A DNA stretch of 64,000 nucleotides from Kaistia soli DSM 19436. Lineage in GTDB: Bacteria; Pseudomonadota; Alphaproteobacteria; Rhizobiales; Kaistiaceae. A program made the translations under genes and the position numbers. The notes under the pieces are model-generated. The model was given only the letters and a program-made list of their open reading frames with translations. It searched no databases and was not told the origin of the DNA. Each line of letters opens with the position of its first letter. The first letter of the stretch is position 1. Of this stretch, positions 17,072 through 25,002 are shown piece after piece. The stretch is taken from assembly GCF_900129325.1 (NCBI RefSeq), contig NZ_FQUP01000004.1:496001-560000 (forward strand), read 5' to 3'.

Positions 17072-17951
17072 TGCCCGTCACGGCGAGGTCCGCAAAGGCG
17101 AGCGCGGCTGTCGTTTGATGCCGCTCCTTGTGGCGCAGCATCAAGAAGGCGCGTGGCGGGAGGGCGCAATCAACGCGCACGAGCCGTCCCGCCGCAATCA
17201 TCGCTGATGCGGCCGCTTCCGAGACAACGGTGGCCAGCGGCGCCGAAGCCACGGCGGAAAGCACGGCCTCGTTGGACGGCAGTTCCAGCGCCACGTCGAG
17301 ATCGTCCACCGCAAGGCCAGCGGCAAGCAGCGCCTCCGCGAAGGACGAGCGCGTGCCGGAGCCGCTTTCGCGCAGCACCCAGCGAGACGTCCCGAGTGCC
17401 GCGACGGATAACGGAGCGCCGTCGGCCCAGGGATGCCCTGGGGGCACGACGACGATCAGCCGGTCTTCGGCAACCTTGCGGCTATCGAGCAGCGGCGAGG
17501 CGATCCGCCCTTCCACAAAGCCGAGTTCAGCCTCGCCTCCGGCGACCGCGTCTGCCACCGTCTCGGTATTTCCGATGACGAGGCTGAGCGCGACGCCAGG
17601 ATGCGCAGCTTGAAAGGCAACCATCAGCGGCGGCAGAAAATGGCTGGCAATCGTCTGGCTGGCCTGCAGCGCCAGCCGGCCGCGCTTCAGCCCGCCGAGA
17701 TCGGCAATCAGCGCCTCGGCGGTTCCGACGCGGACAAGAATCGCGCGCGCTTCCGGCAGGAACAGCCGTCCTGCATCACTGAGCTCGATTCGTCGGCCGA
17801 CACGATTGAACAGCGCGACGCCATAGGAAAGCTCAAGCGCTCGAATTGAGGCGCTGACCGCCGAAGGCGTCAAATGCAGGACTTCGGCCGCACGCGTCAG
17901 ATGCTCGCGCTCGGCGACGGCAAGGAAAATGCGCAGTTGCTCGAAGGTCAT
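17016..17951 (-). CDS. LysR-type transcriptional regulator (CysL/CbbR-like)
   Basis: A 311-residue regulator with start ATG 17951. The N-terminal winged helix-turn-helix is MTFEQLRIFLAVAEREHLTR onward, with SAVSASIRALE as recognition helix. The effector domain begins near residue 90 (ASQTIASHFLPPLM), resembling the CbbR/CysL/YwfK subgroup. It is divergent from the TehA-type transporter gene, with a TTCA-N6-TGAA dyad between them, so that gene is its likely target. The C-terminal tail (PPAPPPPRSRR) is Pro/Arg-rich and lies antisense to the ridA 3' end. Confidence 0.9.
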   Translation of the reverse strand: MTFEQLRIFLAVAEREHLTRAAEVLHLTPSAVSASIRALELSYGVALFNRVGRRIELSDAGRLFLPEARAILVRVGTAEALIADLGGLKRGRLALQASQTIASHFLPPLMVAFQAAHPGVALSLVIGNTETVADAVAGGEAELGFVEGRIASPLLDSRKVAEDRLIVVVPPGHPWADGAPLSVAALGTSRWVLRESGSGTRSSFAEALLAAGLAVDDLDVALELPSNEAVLSAVASAPLATVVSEAAASAMIAAGRLVRVDCALPPRAFLMLRHKERHQTTAALAFADLAVTGISPPAPPPPRSRRGIPGA

Positions 17952-17957
17952 GAGAAA

Positions 17958-17971
17958 TTCATTCGATTGAA
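17958..17971. promoter_or_regulatory. Candidate LysR operator
   Basis: TTCATTCGATTGAA is a TTCA-N6-TGAA dyad with a repeated CGATTGA 13 bases further on. It lies seven bases upstream of the lysR start and 138 bases before the tehA-like gene, a usual place for an autoregulatory LysR site. Assigned from symmetry and position only. Confidence 0.4.
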
Positions 17972-18108
17972 CCGAACGATTGATACAATATTTGTCGATG
18001 GATTGCACGTTCGTGGCATGGCATCACCATCCCGACCCATAGGCCGGTCGGGCGCAGCCATGACCGGGAAAAAGACCTTGCAGGATAGCGCAAGGCGGGA
18101 GAGCGACA

Positions 18109-19290
18109 ATGATCGATAGAGCTTCAGCCATGGCCCAGCCCACCATAGGAGAAGCGTCCGGGACCGGGGACGCCGCGCTGTGGCGGCTGCGGAATTTCAC
18201 GCCGAACTGGTTTGCCGTCACCATGGGCACGGGTGGCCTCGCGCTGGCGCTCAATCAGTTTCCGCTTGTGATCCCCGGCTTGCACGAGATCGCACGCAGC
18301 CTGTGGCTAGCCAATATCGCCCTGTTCGTGCTGTTCTCGGCTGCCTATGGGGCGCGTTGGTTGCTCGATTTCAATGAGGCCAAGCGGATCTTCCGCCATC
18401 CGGTCATGTCGATGTTCTTCGGTACGATCCCGATGGGGCTCGCCACGATCATCAATGGCTTCCTTGCCTTCGGAATTCCGCTCTGGGGCGCGGCGGCGAT
18501 TAGCATCGCGACGACGCTGTGGTGGGTCGATGTCGCGATGGCCGTCGCCTGCGGCACGCTCATCCCGTTTTTGATGTTCACGCGCCAGGATCACAGCCTC
18601 GAGAAGATGACGGCGGTCTGGCTGCTGCCGATCGTTGCGAGCGAGGTTGCGGCTGCCAGCGGCGGTCTGCTGGTCCCTCATCTGGCGAGCGGCGATGCGT
18701 TCACGGTCGAGATCCTCAGCTACGCACTCTGGGCGTATTCGGTCCTGCCGGCGCTCGGCATCCTTGTCCTGCTGCTGCTGCGGCTCGTGCTGCACCGGCT
18801 GCCCACGAGCGACATGGCGGCTTCGGGCTGGCTAGCGCTCGGGCCGCTCGGCACGGGTGCGTTCGCGCTCGTCGTACTCGGCAACAACGCCCCGGCGCTG
18901 TTCGCCGCGCATGGCCTTGCCGCCGTCGGCGACGTCGCCTTTGGCGCGGGCATCCTGGGTGCGGTGCTGCTGTGGGGTTATGGCGCCTGGTGGCTGATCC
19001 TCGCTGTGCTGAAGACCGCGCAATATATCCGCGAGGAAATGCCGTTCAATCTCGGCTGGTGGGCGCTAACCTTCCCGATTGCGGTCTACGCCCTCGCGAC
19101 GCTCGCTCTGGCCCGGGCGACCGGCTTCGCCTTCTTCACGGTGACGGGCGGCGTGCTGGTGGCGGCGCTCACGGTTCTCTGGCTGATCGTGGCAGCCCGC
19201 ACGGCGCGCGGCGCCTGGCAGGGGCGGCTGTTCGTCTCTCCCTGCCTGGCTGCCGCCTATGGCGATCCGGTCATCAAGGCCGCGGCCTGA
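18109..19290 (+). CDS. TehA/SLAC1 family (TDT) anion channel/exporter
   Basis: A 393-residue integral membrane protein with about ten TM helices. The start ATG follows GGGAGAG. The opening FTPNWFAVTMGTGGLALAL and the later FFGTIPMGLATIINGF are typical of the tellurite-resistance/dicarboxylate transporter (TDT) family, including TehA, Mae1, Ssu1 and SLAC1. Members move C4-dicarboxylates, sulfite, nitrate or chloride. The substrate is unknown here. The divergent CysL-like LysR gene would suit sulfite export, and the downstream deaminases would suit export of an organic acid product. Confidence 0.88.
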   Translation: MIDRASAMAQPTIGEASGTGDAALWRLRNFTPNWFAVTMGTGGLALALNQFPLVIPGLHEIARSLWLANIALFVLFSAAYGARWLLDFNEAKRIFRHPVMSMFFGTIPMGLATIINGFLAFGIPLWGAAAISIATTLWWVDVAMAVACGTLIPFLMFTRQDHSLEKMTAVWLLPIVASEVAAASGGLLVPHLASGDAFTVEILSYALWAYSVLPALGILVLLLLRLVLHRLPTSDMAASGWLALGPLGTGAFALVVLGNNAPALFAAHGLAAVGDVAFGAGILGAVLLWGYGAWWLILAVLKTAQYIREEMPFNLGWWALTFPIAVYALATLALARATGFAFFTVTGGVLVAALTVLWLIVAARTARGAWQGRLFVSPCLAAAYGDPVIKAAA

Positions 19291-19370
19291 GACAGCTGCA
19301 ACGATGTTGCGTCGCAGCAGCCGGCATGGTCGTATCGGCGCCGACACAGACCGGAAAGGGCGGCGGGACG

Positions 19371-20720
19371 ATGGGCGACAGGGTGTGGATCAAGGATCCG
19401 ATCGCGGTTCTGGCTGACGGAGCCGAGCGCGGCGTCGTCGTCGAGGATGGCAAGATCGCCGAACTCGTCGGCAAGGGCGCCGAGCCCGTCAATGCCGTGC
19501 ACAAGGTCTTCGATGCCGCGCGCCACGTCGTGACGCCCGGCCTCATCAACACCCACCACCACATGTTCCAGACGCTGACGCGCGCCCACCCCGCCGCGAT
19601 CAACAAGGAACTGTTCCCCTGGCTGCAGGCGCTCTTCCCGATCTGGGCGAAGAACGTCAACCCGGAGAACTTCCGACTCGCAACCCGCCTCGCTTTGACC
19701 GAACTGATGATGTCAGGTTGCACTACCGCCTCTGACCACCAGTATCTCTATCCGCCGGGCCTCGACGAGGCGATGGACATCCAGGCCGAGGAAGCCGGCA
19801 AGCTCGGCATCCGCATGACGCTGACGCGCGGCTCGCTGAACCTGACCGAGGAAGAGGGCGGTAACGCCAATTCAGGCGCCGTGCAGGATACGGACACGAT
19901 CCTTGCCGATTGCGAGCGCGTCATCGGCCGCTATCACGACGCCTCGGAAGGCGCGATGCTGCAAGTGGCGCTCGCGCCCTGCGCGCCCTTCAACGTCACC
20001 AAGCGACTGATGGTCGAAACCGCCGCGCTCGCCGAGCGTTGCAACTGCCACATGCACACCCATCTGGCCGAAACGCGCGATGAGATCGACTATTGCATGG
20101 CGCATTTCGGCTATCGCCCGGTCGACTATCTGGAAGAAGTCGGCTGGATGAATGACCGCGTCTGGCTGGCGCATGGCATCCACTTCAACGACGACGAGGT
20201 CGTCCGCCTCGGCAAGGCCGGGGTCGGCGTCTCGCATTGCCCGACATCGAACATGGTGCTGGCATCAGGCCAGTGCCGGACAAAGGAACTGGAGGCCGCG
20301 GGCTCCCCTGTTGGCCTCGGCGTTGATGGCTCGGCCTCGAACGACAATTCGAACCTCATCGAAGCGGTGCGCCACGCACTGATGATCGGACGCCTCACCT
20401 ACAATGCCGAGAGCGTCACGCATCTTGACGCCTTCCGCTGGGGAACGTCGGGCTCCGCCGCCTGCCTCGGCCGAAAGGACATCGGTACGATCGCGGTCGG
20501 CAAGCAAGCGGACCTCTCGTTCTATTCGCTCGACGAACTCCGCTTTTCCGGCGCCGGCGACCCGCTCGCCGCGCTCGTCCTCTGCGGCGCCTACAAAGCT
20601 GACCGCGTCATGGTGAAAGGGAACTGGAAGATCGAGGACGGCGCTCCGGTCGGCGTCGATCTCGCCGAGCTGCGCTACGAGCATGGCCGCGTCGCCAAGG
20701 CTTTCCTCGAGACCGTCTGA
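19371..20720 (+). CDS. 8-oxoguanine deaminase-type amidohydrolase, copy 1
   Basis: A 449-residue COG0402 amidohydrolase. The ATG at 19371 is chosen because MGDRVWIKDPIAVL matches the family N terminus; the frame upstream is an artefact over the transporter gene. Metal motifs are THHHMFQT near residue 61, HTHLAE near 226, HGIHF near 267 and GVDGSASNDNSN near 319. Close characterised relatives deaminate 8-oxoguanine to urate, with related enzymes acting on isocytosine or s-triazines. It is 80 bases downstream of the transporter gene and is followed by a close paralogue. Confidence 0.88.
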   Translation: MGDRVWIKDPIAVLADGAERGVVVEDGKIAELVGKGAEPVNAVHKVFDAARHVVTPGLINTHHHMFQTLTRAHPAAINKELFPWLQALFPIWAKNVNPENFRLATRLALTELMMSGCTTASDHQYLYPPGLDEAMDIQAEEAGKLGIRMTLTRGSLNLTEEEGGNANSGAVQDTDTILADCERVIGRYHDASEGAMLQVALAPCAPFNVTKRLMVETAALAERCNCHMHTHLAETRDEIDYCMAHFGYRPVDYLEEVGWMNDRVWLAHGIHFNDDEVVRLGKAGVGVSHCPTSNMVLASGQCRTKELEAAGSPVGLGVDGSASNDNSNLIEAVRHALMIGRLTYNAESVTHLDAFRWGTSGSAACLGRKDIGTIAVGKQADLSFYSLDELRFSGAGDPLAALVLCGAYKADRVMVKGNWKIEDGAPVGVDLAELRYEHGRVAKAFLETV

Positions 20721-20758
20721 GATCAGGCCGGAGCGGAGAACCGCACGCCGTCCTCGTC

Positions 20759-20782
20759 CCGCGCGGCACATAGGCCGCGCGG
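20759..20782. terminator. GC hairpin between the two deaminase genes
   Basis: CCGCGCGGC and GCCGCGCGG form a perfect 9-bp stem around ACATAG. No T-tract follows, so it may be a processing or pausing structure rather than a full terminator. Confidence 0.45.
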
Positions 20783-20855
20783 CTGCCGAACATATGATCT
20801 TGCCGTCAAGCCTCCGGCGATGTCTCGTTGCTGGGGACACGGGGCAGACGTCGAC

Positions 20856-22211
20856 ATGACCGAGCATCTCTGGATCAAGGACCCGATCGCGACGCTTGGC
20901 GACGGCGCCGAGCGCGGTTTTGTCGTTGCGGACGGGCGGATCACGGAACTGGTTCCGAAAGGCGCCGAACCTGTTCATCCGATGCACAAGGTGTTCGATG
21001 CCAGCCGCCACGTGGTGACGCCTGGCCTCATCAACACCCATCACCATATGTTCCAGACGATGACGCGCGCCCATCCCGCCGCGATCAACAAGTCGCTCTG
21101 GCCCTGGATCGCCTCGATCTATCCGGTCTGGACCAAGCATGTGAACGCCGAGAATTTCCGCCTCGCGGCACGGCTTTCGATGACCGAGCTGATGATGTCG
21201 GGCTGCACGACGGCGTCCGATCATCACTATCTCTTTCCGCGCGGCCTTGAGCACGCCATGGACATCGAGGCGGAGGAAGCCGCGGCGATCGGCATGCGCA
21301 TGACGCTGACGCGTGGCGCACTCGATTTGACCGGCGGCGAGGACAGTCAGGCGATAGCGCCGGGCGGCGCCGTGCAGGACGACGACGTCATCCTTGCCGA
21401 CTGCGAGCGCGTCATCGCCCGCTATCACGACACTGCCGACGGCGCGATGACCCGGGTCGCGCTCGCTCCCAACGCGCCCTTCGACGTCACCAAGCGGCTG
21501 ATGCGTGAGACGGCGGCGCTCGCCGAAAAGCATGACTGCCGGCTGCACACGCATCTCGTCGAAACGGCGCGCGAGGCTGCCTTCGCGCGCGAGACGCATG
21601 GCATGACCGCCGCCGACTATCTCGAAGAGGTCGGCTGGCTGAATGATCGCGTCTGGCTGGCGCATGGCATCTATTTCGACGATGCCGAGGTCCAGAAGCT
21701 CGGCCGCCATGGCGTCGGCATCTGCCACTGCCCGACATCCAACATGGTGCTCGCCTCGGGCATCTGCCGCACCAAGGAATTGGAGGCCGCTGGCTCGCCT
21801 ATCGGCCTCGGCGTCGACGGCTCCGCCTCGAACGACAATTCGAACCTGATGGAGGCGGTGCGCCACGCGCTGATGATCGGGCGCCTCCGCTACGACGCGG
21901 AGACGGTGACGCATCGCGATGCTCTGCGCTGGGCCACCGAGGGCTCGGCACGCTGCCTCGGCCGCGACGACATTGGCGCCATCGCGGTCGGCAAGCAGGC
22001 CGATCTCGCCTTCTGGTCGCTCGATGAATTGCGCTTTTCCGGCGCCGGCGATCCAATTGCCTCGCTCGTATTGTGCGGCGCCCATGCGGCCGATCGCGTC
22101 ATGGTCAAGGGCGAATGGCGGATCGAGGATGGCGCACCCATTGGCGTCGATCTCGGCCGCCTCCGATATGAACACGGCCGGGCGTCGAAGGCATTCCTGG
22201 AAGCGCTGTGA
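20856..22211 (+). CDS. 8-oxoguanine deaminase-type amidohydrolase, copy 2
   Basis: A 451-residue paralogue of the preceding gene, alignable end to end, from MTEHLWIKDPIATLGDGAER to the shared C-terminal RYEHGRASKAFLE. All metal motifs are kept: HHHMFQT, HTHLVE, HGIYF and GVDGSASNDNSN. The paralogues differ most in the region around residues 155-165 and 230-245, next to the second metal motif, where substrate specificity would change. Two intact neighbours argue for division of labour rather than decay. Probable role: hydrolytic deamination of an oxidised or modified purine in the cytoplasm. Confidence 0.88.
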   Translation: MTEHLWIKDPIATLGDGAERGFVVADGRITELVPKGAEPVHPMHKVFDASRHVVTPGLINTHHHMFQTMTRAHPAAINKSLWPWIASIYPVWTKHVNAENFRLAARLSMTELMMSGCTTASDHHYLFPRGLEHAMDIEAEEAAAIGMRMTLTRGALDLTGGEDSQAIAPGGAVQDDDVILADCERVIARYHDTADGAMTRVALAPNAPFDVTKRLMRETAALAEKHDCRLHTHLVETAREAAFARETHGMTAADYLEEVGWLNDRVWLAHGIYFDDAEVQKLGRHGVGICHCPTSNMVLASGICRTKELEAAGSPIGLGVDGSASNDNSNLMEAVRHALMIGRLRYDAETVTHRDALRWATEGSARCLGRDDIGAIAVGKQADLAFWSLDELRFSGAGDPIASLVLCGAHAADRVMVKGEWRIEDGAPIGVDLGRLRYEHGRASKAFLEAL

Positions 22212-22221
22212 TCACGGCTCC

Positions 22222-22319
22222 GATTGCCGACATTGCCGGGTCAGACTCGGCAATCGAGGCTTCTTCGAACGGCCGAAGCAAGGCGAGAAAATCTGGATTG
22301 CCGGATCAAGTCCGGCAAT
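22222..22319. repeat. Rhizobial-type palindromic intergenic repeat (RIME/BIME-like)
   Basis: There are two palindromes: CGATTGCCGA pairing with TCGGCAATCG (22222-22257), and ATTGCCGGA-TCAAG-TCCGGCAAT (22297-22319). The antisense translation gives VIAGLDPAIQ, a phrase that recurs in spurious ORFs across Hyphomicrobiales because this repeat is dispersed. It fills the gap before the creatininase-family gene. Probable roles are mRNA 3' protection or simple mobile-repeat residue. Confidence 0.75.
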
Positions 22320-22358
22320 GACAGAACGAGATGGTTTCTGACACGAAGAGCGACCCAC

Positions 22359-23165
22359 ATGACCCTTCCCCGCCCCTACTGGCACGAAATGCAGGCCCCG
22401 GACTTTCTTGGCGGCGAGAAGGACTGGATCGCGGTCCTTCCCGTCTGCGCGATCGAGCAGCACGGGCCGCATCTCCCCGTCTACACCGACCATTGCATCG
22501 GCGAAGGCATGGTGAAACGCACGGTGGAACTGCTGCCCGAGGGGCTGCCGGTGACGTTCCTGCCCATCCAGCCGATCGGCAAGTCGAACGAGCACATCGC
22601 CTCGCCCGGTACGATCACCTTCTCCTGGGAAACGGCGATCCGCATCTGGATGGAAATCGGCGATTCGATCGCGCGGGCCGGTGTCCGCAAGCTCGTCATC
22701 GTCACCTCGCATGGCGGCAATGTCCCGGTCGCCGATATTCTCGCGCGCGAACTGCGCATCAAGCACGGCATGGTCGCCGTCTCGACCGGCTGGGCCGGTG
22801 CAGGCGAGCCTGCCGGCCTCGTGCCCCCCGAGGAAGATCTCTATGGCATCCATGGCGGCGATGTCGAAACCTCGATCATGCTGCATTTCCGGCCTGACCT
22901 TGTGAAAATGGACAAGGCCGAGGACTTCCGATCGCAGCAGCTCGAGCTCCTCAGGGATTTCAAGCGCCTCCGCTTCCATATGGCGCCGGCGCGCATCGGC
23001 TGGCAGGCGCAGGATCTCAACCCCTCGGGTGCCGTCGGCAACGCCGCGCGCGCGACCGCCGAGCGCGGCCGCCTGATTGTGGACCATCAGGCCAAGGCAT
23101 TCATCGAACTGCTGGAAGAGCTGGCGCGCTTCGACCGCTCGCGCCTCTGGCACGCCGTCACCTGA
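22359..23165 (+). CDS. Creatininase family hydrolase
   Basis: A 268-residue protein with start ATG 22359; upstream codons belong to the palindromic repeat. Metal and active-site motifs are EQHGPHLPVYTD near residue 28, TSHGGN near 110 and GIHGGDVETS near 158. The family opens cyclic amides (creatinine) or cleaves related amide bonds such as formamidopyrimidines in riboflavin and F420 biosynthesis. With two purine-type deaminases upstream and a peptide-type importer downstream, a ring-opening or deformylating step is likely. True creatininase activity is only one option. Confidence 0.9.
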   Translation: MTLPRPYWHEMQAPDFLGGEKDWIAVLPVCAIEQHGPHLPVYTDHCIGEGMVKRTVELLPEGLPVTFLPIQPIGKSNEHIASPGTITFSWETAIRIWMEIGDSIARAGVRKLVIVTSHGGNVPVADILARELRIKHGMVAVSTGWAGAGEPAGLVPPEEDLYGIHGGDVETSIMLHFRPDLVKMDKAEDFRSQQLELLRDFKRLRFHMAPARIGWQAQDLNPSGAVGNAARATAERGRLIVDHQAKAFIELLEELARFDRSRLWHAVT

Positions 23166-23212
23166 CGGCCGACCGCAAAGCTTCCCCCATCCGAGGCGCT
23201 TTGGATGAACCG

Positions 23213-23247
23213 GGCGGCCGACAAGTTTTAACTTGCATTCGGCCGCC
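23213..23247. promoter_or_regulatory. Nested palindrome upstream of the peptide importer
   Basis: An outer stem GGCGGCCGA/TCGGCCGCC encloses a second dyad, CAAGTT-TT-AACTTG (23222-23235). It lies in the 195-base gap between the creatininase-family gene and the importer binding protein. It could be a terminator for the former or an operator for the latter. The A/T-rich inner dyad in a GC-rich setting favours protein binding. Confidence 0.4.
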
Positions 23248-23360
23248 ACCTCGGCTCGATTTGAAGATGATCGCCCGTCCGAGATCCACGGCAGATGGAA
23301 CCGGTGCAGGGGCGAGACCGGATAGCGCCGTACCGGCGCCCGCGTGAGGGGACTTTGCAA

Positions 23361-24947
23361 ATGAAAAGACTGATGGGCCTCCTGGCTGCAACCATGTTGG
23401 TCGGCGGCCTCGCGGCCGGGGCCGAAGCGAAGACACTGGTCTATTGCGCCGAAGGTAGTCCCGAGAACTTCAACCCGCAGATCAACACCACCGGAACCTC
23501 GTTCGACGCCGCGCGCCCTGCCTTCAACCAGCTCGTCCAGTTCGAGCCGGGCACGACCAATGTCGTTCCGGGCCTTGCCGAGTCCTGGGACGTCTCGCCC
23601 GACGGGCTCGAGGTGACGTTCCATCTTCGCAAGGGCGTCAAGTTCCATACGATCAAGGGCTTCACGCCGACGCGCGAATTCAACGCCGACGACGTGCTGT
23701 TCTCGTTCAACCGCATGTGGAAGGAAGACAACGCCTACCACAAGGTTTCCGGCGGCGCCTATGACTACTTCAACGACATGGGCATGCCTGACCTCTTGAA
23801 GTCGATCGACAAGGTCGACGACTACACGGTCAAGTTTACGCTGACGCGCCCGGAGGCGCCGTTCCTCGCCAATCTGGCGATGGACTTTGCCACGATCCTC
23901 TCGGCCGAATATGCCGACGCGATGCTGAAGGCCGGCACGCCAGAGCAGGTCGATCAGGTGCCCGTCGGCACTGGTCCGTTCGAATTCGTCGCCTATCAGA
24001 AGGACGCGGTCATCCGCTACAAGTCCTTCCCCGATTATTGGGGCGGCGCGCCGAAGATCGACCTCGTCTTCGCGATCACCAAGGACGCGACGCAGCGCTG
24101 GTCGAAGCTGCAGAAGGGCGAATGCCAGGTCATGCCCTATCCGAATCCGGCCGACCTTGAAGCGATCGGCAAGGATCCTAATGTCGATCTGATGCAGCAA
24201 GCCGGTCTCAACATCGGCTACCTTGCTTTCAACGTCACCAAGAAGCCGTTTGACGACAAGCGCGTGCGCCTCGCCATCACCTACGCGATCGACAAGGACG
24301 CCATTCTCAAGGACGTCTATCTCGGCGCGGGCCAGCCGGCGAAGAACTTCATCCCGCCGACGATCTGGAGCTATAACGACGCCATCGTCGACTATCCCCA
24401 TGATGTCGCCAAGGCGAAGGAGCTCCTGAAGGAAGCCGGCCTTGAGAATGGGTTCGAGACCGACATCTGGTGGATGCCGGTTCAGCGACCCTACAATCCG
24501 AATGCCAAGCGCGTCGCCGAGATCATGCAGTCCGATCTCGAGAAGGTCGGCATCAAGGCCAATCTCGTTTCCTATGAATGGGGCGAATACCGCAAGCGCA
24601 TGCAGGCGGGCGAGCACCAGATGGGCCAGCTCGGCTGGACGGGCGACAATGGCGATCCGGACAACTTCTTCTTCCTGCTCGGCTGCGACGCGGCCCGGGA
24701 CGGCGGCCAGAACATCTCCAAGTGGTGCAACAAGGATTTCGACGACAAGCTGAAGAAGGCGAAGAGCATCACCGACAAGGCGGAGCGCACCAAGCTCTAC
24801 GAGGAGATGCAGGTCATCGCCCATGATGAGGTGCCGGTGTTCAACATCGCGCATTCGGTCGTGTTCGAGCCGGTCCGCAAGGAAGTCGTCGGCTACAAGG
24901 TCAGCCCGCTCGGCCGGCACGATTTCGCCGACGTCGACCTGAAATAG
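23361..24947 (+). CDS. Peptide/nickel-type ABC transporter substrate-binding protein (DppA-like)
   Basis: A 528-residue SBP_bac_5 protein. The ATG at 23361 follows GAGGGG. The signal peptide is about residues 1-23 (GLLAATMLVGGLAAGAEA). The mature part begins TLVYCAEGSPENFNPQ and keeps FNRMWKEDNAYHKVSGG and LAFNVTKKPFDDKRVRLAI, very close to DppA. It captures di- or oligopeptides, haem or other small ligands in the periplasm. The upstream purine-deaminase and creatininase genes raise the chance of a non-peptide ligand. A strong stem-loop follows the gene. Confidence 0.93.
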   Translation: MKRLMGLLAATMLVGGLAAGAEAKTLVYCAEGSPENFNPQINTTGTSFDAARPAFNQLVQFEPGTTNVVPGLAESWDVSPDGLEVTFHLRKGVKFHTIKGFTPTREFNADDVLFSFNRMWKEDNAYHKVSGGAYDYFNDMGMPDLLKSIDKVDDYTVKFTLTRPEAPFLANLAMDFATILSAEYADAMLKAGTPEQVDQVPVGTGPFEFVAYQKDAVIRYKSFPDYWGGAPKIDLVFAITKDATQRWSKLQKGECQVMPYPNPADLEAIGKDPNVDLMQQAGLNIGYLAFNVTKKPFDDKRVRLAITYAIDKDAILKDVYLGAGQPAKNFIPPTIWSYNDAIVDYPHDVAKAKELLKEAGLENGFETDIWWMPVQRPYNPNAKRVAEIMQSDLEKVGIKANLVSYEWGEYRKRMQAGEHQMGQLGWTGDNGDPDNFFFLLGCDAARDGGQNISKWCNKDFDDKLKKAKSITDKAERTKLYEEMQVIAHDEVPVFNIAHSVVFEPVRKEVVGYKVSPLGRHDFADVDLK

Positions 24948-24957
24948 GCACGCGTGC

Positions 24958-24986
24958 GGCGGCGGGGGAACGGATTCCCCGCCGCC
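24958..24986 (+). terminator. Stem-loop between dppA-like and dppB-like genes
   Basis: GGCGGCGGGGGAA pairs with TTCCCCGCCGCC across CGGA with one bulged G. There is no T-tract. It probably stabilises the 3' end of the binding-protein mRNA or limits read-through into the permease genes. Confidence 0.55.
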
Positions 24987-25002
24987 ACCGCCCGTCACGC
25001 CC

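Noticed and set aside
18519-19370. In-frame upstream extension of the first deaminase over the transporter gene
   Set aside because: The stretch is an alternative reading of the real TehA-like gene. The family N terminus begins at 19371.
20265-22175. 636-codon minus-strand frame opposite the two deaminases
   Set aside because: Its composition mirrors the plus-strand codons, and the plus-strand genes have all metal motifs and good boundaries.
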